This document shows, piece by piece, positions 54,209-64,000 of a DNA stretch of 64,000 nucleotides. The position numbers and the translations under genes are program-made. The stretch is taken from assembly GCA_040954595.2 (NCBI GenBank), contig CM082581.2, positions 744,001 through 808,000 of the forward strand, given 5' to 3'. The DNA is from Balanoglossus misakiensis. Its lineage: Eukaryota > Hemichordata. The notes under the pieces are model-generated. The model was not told the DNA's origin. It searched no databases and worked only from the letters and a program-made list of their open reading frames with translations. Position 1 is the first letter of the stretch; every line of letters starts with the position of its first letter.

Positions 54209-54299
54209 TTAGTGTTGTGTACTCTTTTCCAACACTGCTGCAAGCTGTTCAGCAACTGATGCTGCTTGTATCTCCGATGACAAATGGACAGTCTGTGTG
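54209..54299 (-). CDS. Weak candidate terminal exon
   Basis: Minus strand, acceptor TTACTTTGACAG| at 54300, phase 2, ending in TAA at 54211-54209. It reads TQTVHLSSEIQAASVAEQ, then LAAVLEKSTQH. The composition is protein-like (amphipathic, Ala/Glu-rich), but a longer open frame without known domain (54462-54136) overlaps in another phase. No partner exon was found upstream. Either may be chance. Confidence 0.2.
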
Positions 54300-56094
54300 C
54301 TGTCAAAGTAAATCCATCAATTTTGCGGAGCTGAAAGGAAAATGACAGCTTGTCAAACTCAAATCTGCCAGACGAAATAGGGAAAGAAATGCATAACAGG
54401 TAATCCACCATAGTATGAATTTTAGCCAGCATCCTATGAAATGCGGTGAAACGGAACTGCAATTAATTTTAAATGAATTCTGCTCAAATTGTTTTGTTAG
54501 TTCTCAACATTGGATTGGAACCGTTAAATATATTGTACCGTATAACATTATCATACAGGTTAGTATGTCAAATATTTTTCCATTTGGCATTTTCTTCTTG
54601 AGGTCATTTCAACAGTATGCACACCACAGTTTGTGAGATATGGACAGAAACAAACAGGAATCTATGCAATGTTATAATAGTATATTATTGTTAACAAGAA
54701 AGCGGCAACTCTCTGCCTGGCAGAGAATAATGATAGTCTTTTTGAAAAAAAGGGCGTGCTGAGGATATGGTCAGTCAAAAACATACATGTATAAGGTATG
54801 CCTGAACTAATTTTTAATATGGTGTACATAAATATTTATGCATTGTCACAATGACTGGAGGTCTTTAAATGACCAAGCTGTATGGACACCTCATTCAATG
54901 TTACATATATTTGTTATTACATGTTTTATTGAAATTGCCAGTTGTCTGTTTTAATTCTGGCAGTTCTGCTGTGTCTTTTGTCTTGCCCTGACAGAATGCA
55001 GTAATATTTGCAGTACAAGAGGAGTGTCAGTAAATAGTGGAGCAATATCTTTCTACGAATGTACTCATGCATTGCTCCAAAGTGAAGTACATTCGCAAAA
55101 CCAGTTTGGGAAATCGGGACTCTTTTCAAGATAATACCACATTTTTGTGGATGTCACATGACATGGAAACACTCTAGAATCACGATTGAGATAAGGTTTC
55201 GGTTTGATATACCACTTCCTTGTTATTTCAATTTGTATGTTTTCTTAACCCCCTCCCTCGAAAAAAGGTAATTGAGGTAATTGTAAAATTACCTGACAAA
55301 CAAACAGGCTACTCTAGCCTCCTTTTTATGAGGTTTGTGATGTAACATATTTTGAATTTCGTGAATCGATCAAAAGTTTCCGTGCACTAACTATCAAAAC
55401 TATACCAAAAAATAATTTGGGCAATTCATAAGGAGAATCTAGTGGGTCAGCGGCTATAGAACTGACGTAAGTGTAAGTATCAGAGGATTGTGGGTACGAG
55501 GCTGGGAAGAGCAAAACTCGAACACTCATGAAATCTACACGTGACGCCAAATTCTTTGTAATATGAACAGTGGAAAACTGCCATGCCATCCCTCTAAGTG
55601 CAAACTTCCAAAGATTTCAATCTGGTGATATTTAAAAAAAATATTTTATTCAAATTCATGTGGTGATATTTAAAAAAAATATTTTATTCAAATTCATGTT
55701 ATAAATTAAACTTGCATCTATGATATAGAAATGACTCTGTCTTATATAACAAAAATACAAATAACTTGGTTAGATGACCAAAGATTTCCCATCTCGAAAA
55801 GTTTCTACCAAAATGACTAACTCCAAATCTGCTAAGAGAGCCCTAGCAAATTTAATCACTGCACATTACTCTCGATAAAACGAAATATTGCGCATTCATT
55901 TTGTCCTTGAATTGAAATGCATGGCCAGTGTTCATAGACTTCACACACACAGGATGTTTAAGGAGTTGAATTGTTATTGACAGCGACCAGGTCGGTAGAT
56001 TCTATAGGATGAAGAAAAAATGAAAAGACAGTCAGTACATAGCTAAATTCTCCTATACAAGGGCGTCTTCAATTGGTACAGTGACTGACTGAAT
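54300..56094. other. Core interval; no supported gene
   Basis: AT-rich. A tandem duplication of GGTGATATTTAAAAAAAATA lies at about 55623 and 55662. The minus frame 55589-55326 (MAWQFSTVHITKN start) has no recognised domain. Nothing else is supported. Confidence 0.4.
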
Positions 56095-56170
56095 GGATGA
56101 ATGAATGAATGAATGAATGAATGAATGAATGAATGAATGAATGAATGAATGAATGAATGAATGAATGAAT
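56095..56170. repeat. (GAAT)n microsatellite
   Basis: About 18 uninterrupted tetranucleotide units. Confidence 0.97.
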
Positions 56171-56253
56171 GATGAACGGATGAGTCGTAATAATATGCTT
56201 CAATCATAGGGGCTTTGAAAATTATTAAAATAAAATAAAAAATAATGTACTCA

Positions 56254-56526
56254 CAACCGACATTTATACAACAGACAGCTCAAGAAACTCCTCCATGTGT
56301 ACAATACTTTGCCAATTTAGTGACAACATCAGCTTGCAGAGCACGTGAGCACCGCTTTCGCCAGCCTGTGGTGCCCGCATATCTTTTTTGTTCAGCAGTA
56401 ACATGCACGACACATGCAGAGACACAAACGTCCATGTTGCAAATTGTAGATGAAAGCATCAGCTGCGCTGGTTTTATGGTCAGCATCACTGGCTGTTACA
56501 TGAAAACTGTTTGTCACATACCTTAA
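56254..56526. other. Coding-like island, strand undecided
   Basis: Both strands are open and Cys-rich. The plus frame reads TAQETPPCVQYFANLVTTSA, then FCSAVTCTTHAETQ, then SISCAGFMVSITGC, with a possible acceptor TATACAACAG|. The minus frame reads ICNMDVCVSACVVHVTAEQ, then RKRCSRALQADVV and KYC, with a possible acceptor ATGTAACAG|. The minus frame could be the last exon of the pentraxin-like gene, but its phase (0) does not fit the phase-1 donor at 57063. A different minus frame that does fit ends quickly at TGA. I cannot decide. Confidence 0.3.
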
Positions 56527-56828
56527 CCAACATATACGTGTATCTGTATGGAAAGAAAGTAGGCTCACCCCCGGTACAGTATTATTTTATTTTGCATGCA
56601 CGCAATGGCCTGAATTTGCTAAACTGGGATCATCTGCGCGCATTTCAAAACGTGCTCGTTGCTTAACTTCGCGTGCTTTACTACTCACAATTATTCCACT
56701 TGTGAACGAACACGTCACCCAATTTTACAGTGTAGCCATGTGGAAAACTGGTGACAAGGTAATATTTCATTCGAAGATCAACCTACGTTCAGAAAGTTTG
56801 CATTGTGGTGAATTCTCACTGCTCTCGC

Positions 56829-56863
56829 AATGCGGTCTGTGGCTCACTGCCGCAGACCGCATT
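56829..56863. other. Strong 15-bp stem hairpin
   Basis: AATGCGGTCTGTGGC, loop TCACT, GCCGCAGACCGCATT; one T-G type mismatch. It lies in the frame at 56702-56956, which has no domain. It has no T-run and no tRNA boxes, so it is not an obvious pol III gene. Confidence 0.6.
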
Positions 56864-57063
56864 ACACGTAGAAATAAATTCTGTACGTCACAGTTCGTAG
56901 GTCGCATAGGTCATGGAGTTAATCCATTATACATTGCGGCTTACAATTTCTCGTGACCCTCTTATCATGCAGCTTGTGTGTTACTGACCACTGACGCATG
57001 TCAAAACACTCAATATTTTTTTTAAATTTGCAAAATCTTTCATTTTAAAGTTGTGATACTCAC

Positions 57064-57237
57064 TGCAGATAGCATTCTTTTCAGTAGGAACTATTTCTGC
57101 TGCCATTTCAATATTGTCTTTATTCCATGTAAATATATTTCCTCCAATTGAACAGTCCCCCGCCACAGCTGCAACCTCTTCTGCAGTCAGAACTTTTGAC
57201 CACATGTATGTCATTTAGTCAAGACAATTTGGGAGAA
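57064..57237 (-). pseudogene. Pentraxin-domain C-terminal exon, damaged near its start
   Basis: Minus-strand exon with donor CTGCA|GTGAGT (end 57064, phase 1) and acceptor AACTACAG| (start 57237). From MTYMWSKVLTAEEVAAVAG it continues DCSIGGNIFTWNKDN and EIVPTEKNAIC, the pentraxin ending (W-x-x-V-L-x-x-x-E-[IV], then C, then G-N-x-x-x-W, then C). Between the acceptor and MTYM there is a TAA in this frame. The alternative phase reads FSQIVLTK and meets MTYM only through a one-base loss in an A run. So there is a frameshift or stop at about 57213-57220, or the acceptor is wrong. The rest of the domain is not found upstream. Confidence 0.65.
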
Positions 57238-57756
57238 CTGTAGTTTAAAGCCTCCAAAGCTGCCACTTTTAGCATTATTTTCATGATTTTATTTTCCAAC
57301 TTAAATTGGTTCATCAAAATAAGCTTACTGATAGGTATACATAAACATCTTATCGATGCCCGATTGTGACTGCATGTTGCAATTGGAACATGCTATGTAT
57401 TAAAACGGTGCCTCACCGATTTAATCAGCCTTCATACAAACAATAGCAGCTAAGCAGCTATCGTGAAATGCGATGCCAAGTTATGACAAACCAATGCAAA
57501 TGCAAGTAATATGGCTCAATGGTCACGGGTGAAGATTTTAGGGAATAGGGAATATACATATGAAGTATTTTACTCTGGAAAAAAATATGCCAATTTTAGC
57601 AGCTATAGGGTTTTTAAAGCGCGGGCGAAGTATGAACAGATGCAGTAAATATCGATACATTGTATTTTGGAGGTTTCTCATAACCATGATTGGTTGGCTA
57701 ATTATGCGGCGTTTTCTAAATAAAAGGAACAATATTAATTTATTGTTGGGGCTCAC

Positions 57757-57829
57757 CTCCGTTAACATCTTGCCGTCTCTGCTGAGTGTTGGCCTCTTCC
57801 AGCGGCACGTGTTTGTCCTTTAGGGCATG
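57757..57829 (-). CDS. Small exon 2 of pentraxin-like secreted gene
   Basis: Minus strand, acceptor ATTTTACAG| (start 57829), donor GGAG|GTGAGC (end 57757), 73 nt, phase 0 to 1. It encodes HALKDKHVPLEEANTQQRRQ, then DVNG. It follows in phase from the signal-peptide exon at 58057. The segment is hydrophilic, like the linker between signal peptide and pentraxin domain in secreted pentraxins. It is too short to stand as an ORF by itself; the splice sites carry the case. Confidence 0.65.
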
Positions 57830-58056
57830 CTGTAAAATATTTAGAATAGCGCTGCCATTTGATCAAAGGATAAGCTGGCTTCGCGTGTTAGGGATGTGTG
57901 TCTGACGACTATGCCTCGAAGCAAAAGACACAGCCGACCCTGCCACGCAGATTCATTTGTTGTGTCACACATTTTCGATCCAAGAAGAGAATATCAACCT
58001 TGACGTTGCGAAAATGACAAGAAACTTTCACTCATATAGGTTGTGTGATTACTTAC

Positions 58057-58155
58057 CCGCAACTTGTTGGGAATTGCTGTCACCAGAGGTGCCCACAGCG
58101 TGAAAGCCAGAATGACTGCGACGCCTGCATTGGAGTTCGTCATGAATGGAAACAT
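58057..58155 (-). CDS. Signal-peptide exon 1 of pentraxin-like gene
   Basis: Minus strand. The frame is MFPFMTNSNAG, then VAVILAFTLWAPLVTA, then IPNKLR, ending at GCGG|GTAAGT (phase 0). The hydrophobic core and A-x-A-like VTA site fit a cleaved signal peptide of about 27 residues. An in-frame ATG at 58194 would add 13 charged residues before the core, so the start at 58155 (or 58143) is preferred. With exon 2 it gives a secreted protein start. The gene is unrelated in position to the SVEP1-like gene but shares its pentraxin module type. Confidence 0.65.
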
Positions 58156-58679
58156 CGATGAACACGTTCGGTCTTCGATGAGGCTAGTGTCCACAGAATA
58201 GGCATTCTTTTATAAGGCAGCTGGGAGGTGGTAAATCCATTGTGATCACCATGCTATTAGTAGCCCAAGCAGTCAAAATTTGCGAAAAATATATAAATAT
58301 GGAAAAAATATATCAATGGGATCAATAGTTATTAAGCACTTTTTAAAAACAAACGACACCGTAAGATCAATTATCTTGTTTTCCGCGACAAGTTTCAACA
58401 TGGTATGTCAGCGCTACCAGTGAATAATATTATTAGAAACTATGACAGCTGTAACCGTGCGATTAATGATTTCATCAATTTTAATCATATACTTGTGAAT
58501 ATTTGCGCGGGTGCTGGTTTAATAAACTGTGTTGATATATAGGTGGAAGACTGTTTAGTTTTCCAGTCAATTATGTGATGTATTACGCCTGACGCTTAAA
58601 TGATTTGGTCCAGGGAGAATAACCGCGTTTGGCCGGTCAAGCGAACCCTGGATCTTGCAGGCTCTGCCCACTTTCCAAT

Positions 58680-59640
58680 CAACAACCATTGAGCATGCGC
58701 AGTTGATACTTCACATTGTAAACAAGATGGCGTCGCTGTATATGCTTCTGGACCGCTGTCGCCCGACTATGTCGGCAAAGAAGAGACGAATTTAACCAAG
58801 CAACGCCATATCGGAAGATAGAATGATCGCGAGATGAAACCGGGATATCCAACGATTTGGCAGCCATGTTGATTGATTGGTAAGTCGCCGAAGTAACTAT
58901 TTGCCATTGATTTGTTTACCAGAAACGGTTTGCCTTTGGAACACATTTGACCTCAATGAAATTGATTTCAGAGTTTTTTCCCAAGAACTAATGACGTTCG
59001 TTTTCACCTTTCTGTCCCGAAGTTGCAAACGTGTTGTCTCTGAGAAAATAAATGTGATTTGTACCCGCGATAATCATAGTTCGGATTTCAACCCACAACA
59101 TCAACGCCAGCCATTCACCAACATGTGCCAGATAATGTTTATCAGTCATATTTTCTCAGTCTGAATTTACAAAAGACTAATTGTATATTATGCACATTGC
59201 AATTTTAATATGTAACACGTTTGACCTGAGTGGGAGAATGGATTGAAGGGACACAAGCTTTTGTAGCCACTTATATTTTGACACTGTTTATATAAATGTT
59301 GAGCTGGCATATTTGTTCCCTTATGATGTAGTGTACCTGTTGCATTGAAATGAAGCTGTAATATTAAAGTGCAATTTAGTCCTTTGGTTTACTGGGAAAA
59401 TGAGGTCAATAAATGACAGGTTTATTTAGATATATGATATATTTCTCACAAGCACTTATGCATATGTATGAGATACTTATTTATTTTTAATTTATGTATT
59501 TATTTTTAATTTATTTTGTATGTTCAGGTAATCATATGGATTTGTATGGAATCACATACACATTAATTAAAGACTATCATATCACAGAAGTCGAGCCTCC
59601 ACATGTGTAAGGTAACCATTTAGGTTTCATGACTAAGTTT
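58680..59640. repeat. Inner right arm of 52-59 kb inverted repeat
   Basis: Reverse complement of about 51651-52350, with a small extra segment (about 59030-59250) absent from the left arm. It contains GTAAACAAGATGGCGTCGCT at 58719-58738, a YY1-like AAGATGGCG with a Kozak ATG. Confidence 0.88.
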
Positions 59641-60320
59641 GTTTAAGAATTCATAAAGCACGAATTCTACCTAATGAATGAATTTTCTTAGAATTTCACA
59701 ACTGTGACAGGGTTTGCAGTTATGCGAAAAAGTGTTATTATTCACATACGAAACTTTTCGTATACATTTTTCTGATGGCAATGCATTTAACTTTGAACAA
59801 ATATTGACGTCAGTTAGTAGTGCTATTTTGTCAGTGAAATTGCTTCATCATCATCCCTCCAACCAAAGTTGAAACTGAGTTGCAAATATTGCACAGCTTG
59901 AAATCATAAAATGTCGCAAAATTGAACCAACCATTCGGTCAACGATTATGTTCTTACAGCTATTATTAGAAGCAGACAGTCTCAGGGAACAAGATACATG
60001 GGCCTGATTTGCAAACTGAGTTGGAACTAACCTTGCCTGCCCATGGATGCGCCAATTCAGTGAATCTTATCGTATTAAAAATGAATATGGAGAACTATTC
60101 TCTGTGTTGTGATTGTTAGCCTACATGTATACATATGTACCTTGAGTGATTCCACTTTCTTCAGTGTCCTGTGAATTCAGTTGCCATAACTTGCGCTTCA
60201 CACAGCGCATACATGTAGGTCTAATCAATTGGGCAACTGGGTCTTACAATATTATCTGATGCCTCTTACTGGCCGAAGGACCACAAGTTGCATTTTCACA
60301 TCGCATATAAATAGAAAACC
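59641..60320. repeat. Repeat block C, copy 3
   Basis: Same orientation as 43860-44570, reverse complement of 50930-51650. It is more diverged at its 3' end, after ACTGGCCGAAGGACC. Confidence 0.85.
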
Positions 60321-61639
60321 CATTAATTTCTACTGTATGATTTTATTGACGATTCAATAGTTTCATGACTGTTAGTGTTAATTACAATACCTAAATTCCC
60401 AAATGAAAGCATGCTGTCAGTTTTCATGTGATTGATATTAATTTTACAATTTCAAAATATGCTTAGCTCTGAATGATTATGAACATATCAAACTTCATGT
60501 TAAATAAACTGTCTTGATATTGTATACATTAAGGCCTACTACCAGTGTCACAACATTGATTTCCTGCATTTTTGCTCATGCCTTCTGACCAGTCAGTTGC
60601 CTCTGTATGTGTGTATGTAGTATGTGTGGATGTATGTATGTCTGTCCACATCAAAAACTTGAAAACCCCTTCGCGTATCCCCTTGATATTTGGTGTGTAG
60701 ATGTAGGCCAGCCTGTAAATAGGATTTTGTTCATATTAAGAAGGTTGAAGTATTTTCATGATTGGTTTTATTTGATTACTCCAGAAACATACAATACAGA
60801 GTCTGTGTGGTAAGTCTTGATATTGGGTTTTTAGATGCAGGCACGCCTGTTCAAATGAAATATGCTAATTACCTGGAGCAATGTGAAATTGATCAAAACT
60901 CAGAAACTCAACAACTGGTCAGATTGCTTTGAACATTTGTATGCATGTAGCTTATGTCACGCCTGATATACTTTCAGCTAATATCGTGAATTGTATCTAG
61001 AATTTAGTATGCTATTTCCTATAGGTAATCTTTGTTAGTATTGTTTAAATTGTGGCAAAATTTGTAATTTTTGGGAAATATAATTTTGTAATTTTTGGTC
61101 AAAAATCATTTTCTCTGAAACTCCATGTCAGGTCAGGTTGCATTTAAATTTTGGTTTGCTTGTTCCATGAGGTAACCCAAGTAATGTTGTATATCATTTT
61201 GGTGAAATTTGCATATTTGTGGTCTTGAGGCAATTTTTGCAATTTGTATTCTTTGAAACCGCATGTCAAATTGCTTTCAATTTTGGTAGGCATGTTCCTT
61301 GTGGTGATTGAAGTGAGATATTGTTGGATTTGTTGATATCTGAATTTTTGTGGTTGAGGCAGTTTTTGTCATTGTTGAAGAAATGTTGTTTTCACTGAAA
61401 ATACTCCGATTCCTGTGAAATTGTATTAGGTTACCTGGTAGGTCATATCTGCTTGGCAATGTCACAGCGGTGTACACACCTATTTTTGTGTAATCCAAAG
61501 TGTGTAATAAGCTAGCAAATATTTACTAGTAAATCATGTATGTTCTACTTCTTACAAGGTTGAAGTATGTTGATGTCTGGGTTAAATGGGATTCTTCAGA
61601 AACATACAATACAGAGTCTGTGGTACAGTTCATGGTCAC
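60321..61639. repeat. Repeat block F, inverted copy
   Basis: 60640-61520 pairs with 49260-50080 reversed. It begins with a short GTAT/ATGT run at 60604-60645 and contains CACATCAAAAACTTGAAAAC, shared with 62320. The two blocks keep the same order of landmarks. Confidence 0.82.
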
Positions 61640-62190
61640 ATTCAGAATTACCTAGTCTATATCCAGCCGTGTTCTGTCCGCTTTGCTTCCAAAAGTATCG
61701 TCTAGTGTCATGCATGCCACTTGCCCAATAATCTGACACCCCTTGCTGGGAAATTTGATGTAACAAGTATCCCTTAGTGAAATTATTAACATAAATTGAA
61801 CAATGTTGATTTGGCGTAAGATTATAGTGAAGGCAGGGCTTATTACATTGAAAATGCTATCCAGCCTTAATTACACATTATGAATATCCTTTGTCCAATC
61901 ATTGGAAAAACAATGTACTTGCATAGCACTTTGAAGGTGAATCGCAAGTGGTCACTTTAATTACATTACCTCAAGCAGTCTTTGACATGTAGCTATAATA
62001 AGACAAACATTCCCGGTGTAATTAACATCACTGTTGTTATTAGTATCTATCTCCGATAAGTATCAAGTCTGCCTTATGTTATTTTAAGTCAATTGTCAGG
62101 TTCATGTACATATTTTACAACTTATCTATCTTGTCAAAAACTTTCGCATGTACCTAATTCTAGGCTTACCAGTAGGGTTATAGATACAGT
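61640..62190. repeat. Repeat block E, inverted copy
   Basis: Pairs with about 47121-47650 reversed and shares TGTCCGCTTTGCTTCCAAAA with the intron at 23.6 kb. Confidence 0.8.
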
Positions 62191-62779
62191 GTATTATTAG
62201 GTCCCATTGGTATAGGCCTATATACCATGGGACCTTATGGGATGGGTTGCGTCTGTATGTATGTATGGATGGATGTATGTATGGATGTATGGATGTATGG
62301 ATGTATGTCTGTATGTCCGTCCACATCAAAAACTTGAAAACCGCTGCGCGTATCACCTCAATATTTGGTGTGTAGGTGCAGGCAGGGCTGTAGATGGGAG
62401 TTTGTCCAAACGAAGTTGCCAGGCCCAAAAATATGCAAATTAGCTTGTAAAATGTGAAATTGATGAAAACTCTGTAAGTCAACAATTACTGGTCAGATTG
62501 CTTTAAAAATTGGTATGCATGTACCTTATGTCAACCTCACATCGACCTGTAAGTGTTAAGTTAATATCATGGATGTTTTATTTTTTATAAATTTTTTAGT
62601 CTTTTTATTAAATTTATACCTTTACATTATACCTCTATGGTTAGGCTATGTCCACGTCTTATTGTGGAATTCTGGTCTGTGCAATAGTCCTGTACAGTGA
62701 CTGTCTATTGGTCAGTGAGCACAATGGGGCCAAAATAAAAGGCAAATTTTTGGGCTCACCTGTAACACATGCTTAATAC
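62191..62779. repeat. Repeat block B, inverted copy
   Basis: Pairs with 42901-43450 reversed. It includes the ATGG/ATGT microsatellite at 62252-62315, flanked by a near-palindrome GGTCCCATTGGTATAGGCCT ... ATACCATGGGACC (about 62200-62233). Confidence 0.88.
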
Positions 62780-63710
62780 ATTACTTATGTGCATACCTAA
62801 TTCCGGGCTAACTAATAGGGCTAGAGGTTTCGTTCTTGGGGGACATGGACCAGTATAGGGTCAAAATTTCTTGCCCACATTTTGGGTGACCTCAGGTGAC
62901 CTTTGACCTACTTTTCCATATCTTGGCATCCAGAGCAGGTACAGACTTGGCGTTTGGAGAGTTGGCACTAAAATTGAAAAGCCAAAATTGGGCTCACCTG
63001 TAACACCTGCATATCTCATTAATTATGTGCATACCTAATTCCAGGCTAACCAATAGGGCTATAGGTTTGGTTTTTGTTGAACATGGACCAGTATAGGGTC
63101 AAAATTTCTTGCCCAAATTTTGCATGACCTTAGGTGACCTTTGACCTACTTTACCATATCTTGGCATCCAGAGCAGGTACAGACTTGGCATTTGGAGGGT
63201 TGGCACTAAAATTGAAAAGCCAAAATTGGGGGTCACCAGTGACACCTGCATATCTCATTAATTATGTGCATACCTAATTCCAGGATAACCAATAGAGCTA
63301 TAGGTTTGGATTTTGTTGAACATGGACCAGTATAGGGTCAAAATTTCTTGCCCAAATTTTGCATGACCTCAGGTGACCTTTGACCTACTTTTCCATATCT
63401 TGGCATCCAGAGCAGGTACAGACTTCGCGTTTGGAGGGTTGGGATTAAAATTGAAAAGCCAAAATTGGGGGTCACCTGTGACACCTGCATATCTCATTAA
63501 TTATGCGCATACCTAATTCCAGGCTAACCAATAGGGCTATAGGTTTGGTTTTTGTTGAACATGGACCAGTATAGGGTCAAACTTTCTTGCCCAAATTTTG
63601 CATGACCTCAGGTGACCTTTGACCTACTTTTCCATATCTTGGCATCCAGAGCAGATATGCTTATTGCTATGTGCTATGTCCTCAAATGGGACCACAGTGT
63701 CCTTGACGCT
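62780..63710. repeat. ~240-bp AGGTCA tandem repeat, inverted array
   Basis: Four units with TGACCT half-sites at 62887/62897/62904, 63125/63135/63142, 63364/63374/63381 and 63603/63613/63620. This is the reverse complement of AGGTCA-A-AGGTCA-CCTG-AGGTCA. The end at 63655-63710 (ATGTGCTATGTCCTCAAATG) pairs with 41460-41490 on the other side, so both arrays have the same outer edge. Confidence 0.95.
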
Positions 63711-64000
63711 ATTTTATTAACATGCATTAATATGAAACTAAATGTTGATGGTTAATTAAAGACCCTCTTGAGCTATGGTAACCTCATTAAATATGTGCAT
63801 ATCTTATTCTAGTGGATGTGGTAACCTGGACATGGACAACTCTGGGGTCAAAATCTTTTGACAAACTTTTGGGTGATCTTGGGTAAACTTTGACCTACAT
63901 TCCTATATCTTGGCATCCGGCACAGATACATCCTTGACACTTGGAGTTATGGAACTATGTAATGGAATATTATGTCTTGCCTCATTAATTATGTACATAC
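63711..64000. repeat. Repeat block D, partial copy
   Basis: Same orientation as about 45930-46210. The window ends within it. Confidence 0.8.

Overview
This is metazoan nuclear DNA: AT-rich, intron-containing and very repeat-rich. The mix of HYR, sushi, GCC2_GCC3, EGF and pentraxin-type modules, a CR1/L2-like retroposon and abundant foldback elements suggests an invertebrate deuterostome (hemichordate, cephalochordate or echinoderm). That placement is inference; nothing here fixes the species. Most of the window is repeat and only two host-type genes stand out.

Region 1 (1 to 17.4 kb) is a mosaic built around a large imperfect palindrome. The arm at about 2.1-9.5 kb reappears reverse-complemented at about 13.7-17.4 kb. 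Each arm carries exons of two divergently arranged, TE-associated genes. One encodes an OB-fold-like exon (3183-3417 minus, with stops; 16741-16972 plus, open). The other is an unrecognised gene whose exons (called b, c, d, e) splice together in phase. The left arm also holds a 309-bp tandem array, broken by a 1,146-bp retroposon with a clean 7-bp target duplication. Both arms carry a tRNA-like element next to ATGT microsatellite.

Region 2 (18.2-26.75 kb, plus strand) is the main host gene. Fourteen exons join in phase: pentraxin/LamG C-terminus, HYR, sushi, a Cys-containing region with a furin-type site, about four GCC2_GCC3 modules, two EGF modules, one transmembrane helix and an acidic tail. 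It looks like a membrane-anchored relative of SVEP1-type proteins. The 5' part is not visible, and one exon has an in-frame TAG at 23822-23824. Its introns hold several small DNA elements.

Region 3 (26.8-32.6 kb) is 3' flank with a 450-bp hairpin element, a decayed reverse transcriptase fragment and unassigned sequence.

Region 4 (32.6-40.2 kb) is a 7.5-kb satellite of 82-86-bp units with a higher-order period near 2.41 kb.

Region 5 (40.7-64 kb) is a second mosaic of repeats. It includes a 159-bp tandem with a perfect octamer (ATGCAAAT) in each unit and a roughly 240-bp tandem carrying perfect DR1/DR4 AGGTCA half-site arrays. A 1.35-kb foldback element is also present. Many blocks recur in inverted orientation around a 6-kb core (about 52.35-58.68 kb). 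That core holds part of a minus-strand secreted pentraxin-like gene (a signal-peptide exon, a small exon and a damaged pentraxin C-terminal exon), a CpG-richer stretch and a cluster of short perfect palindromes.
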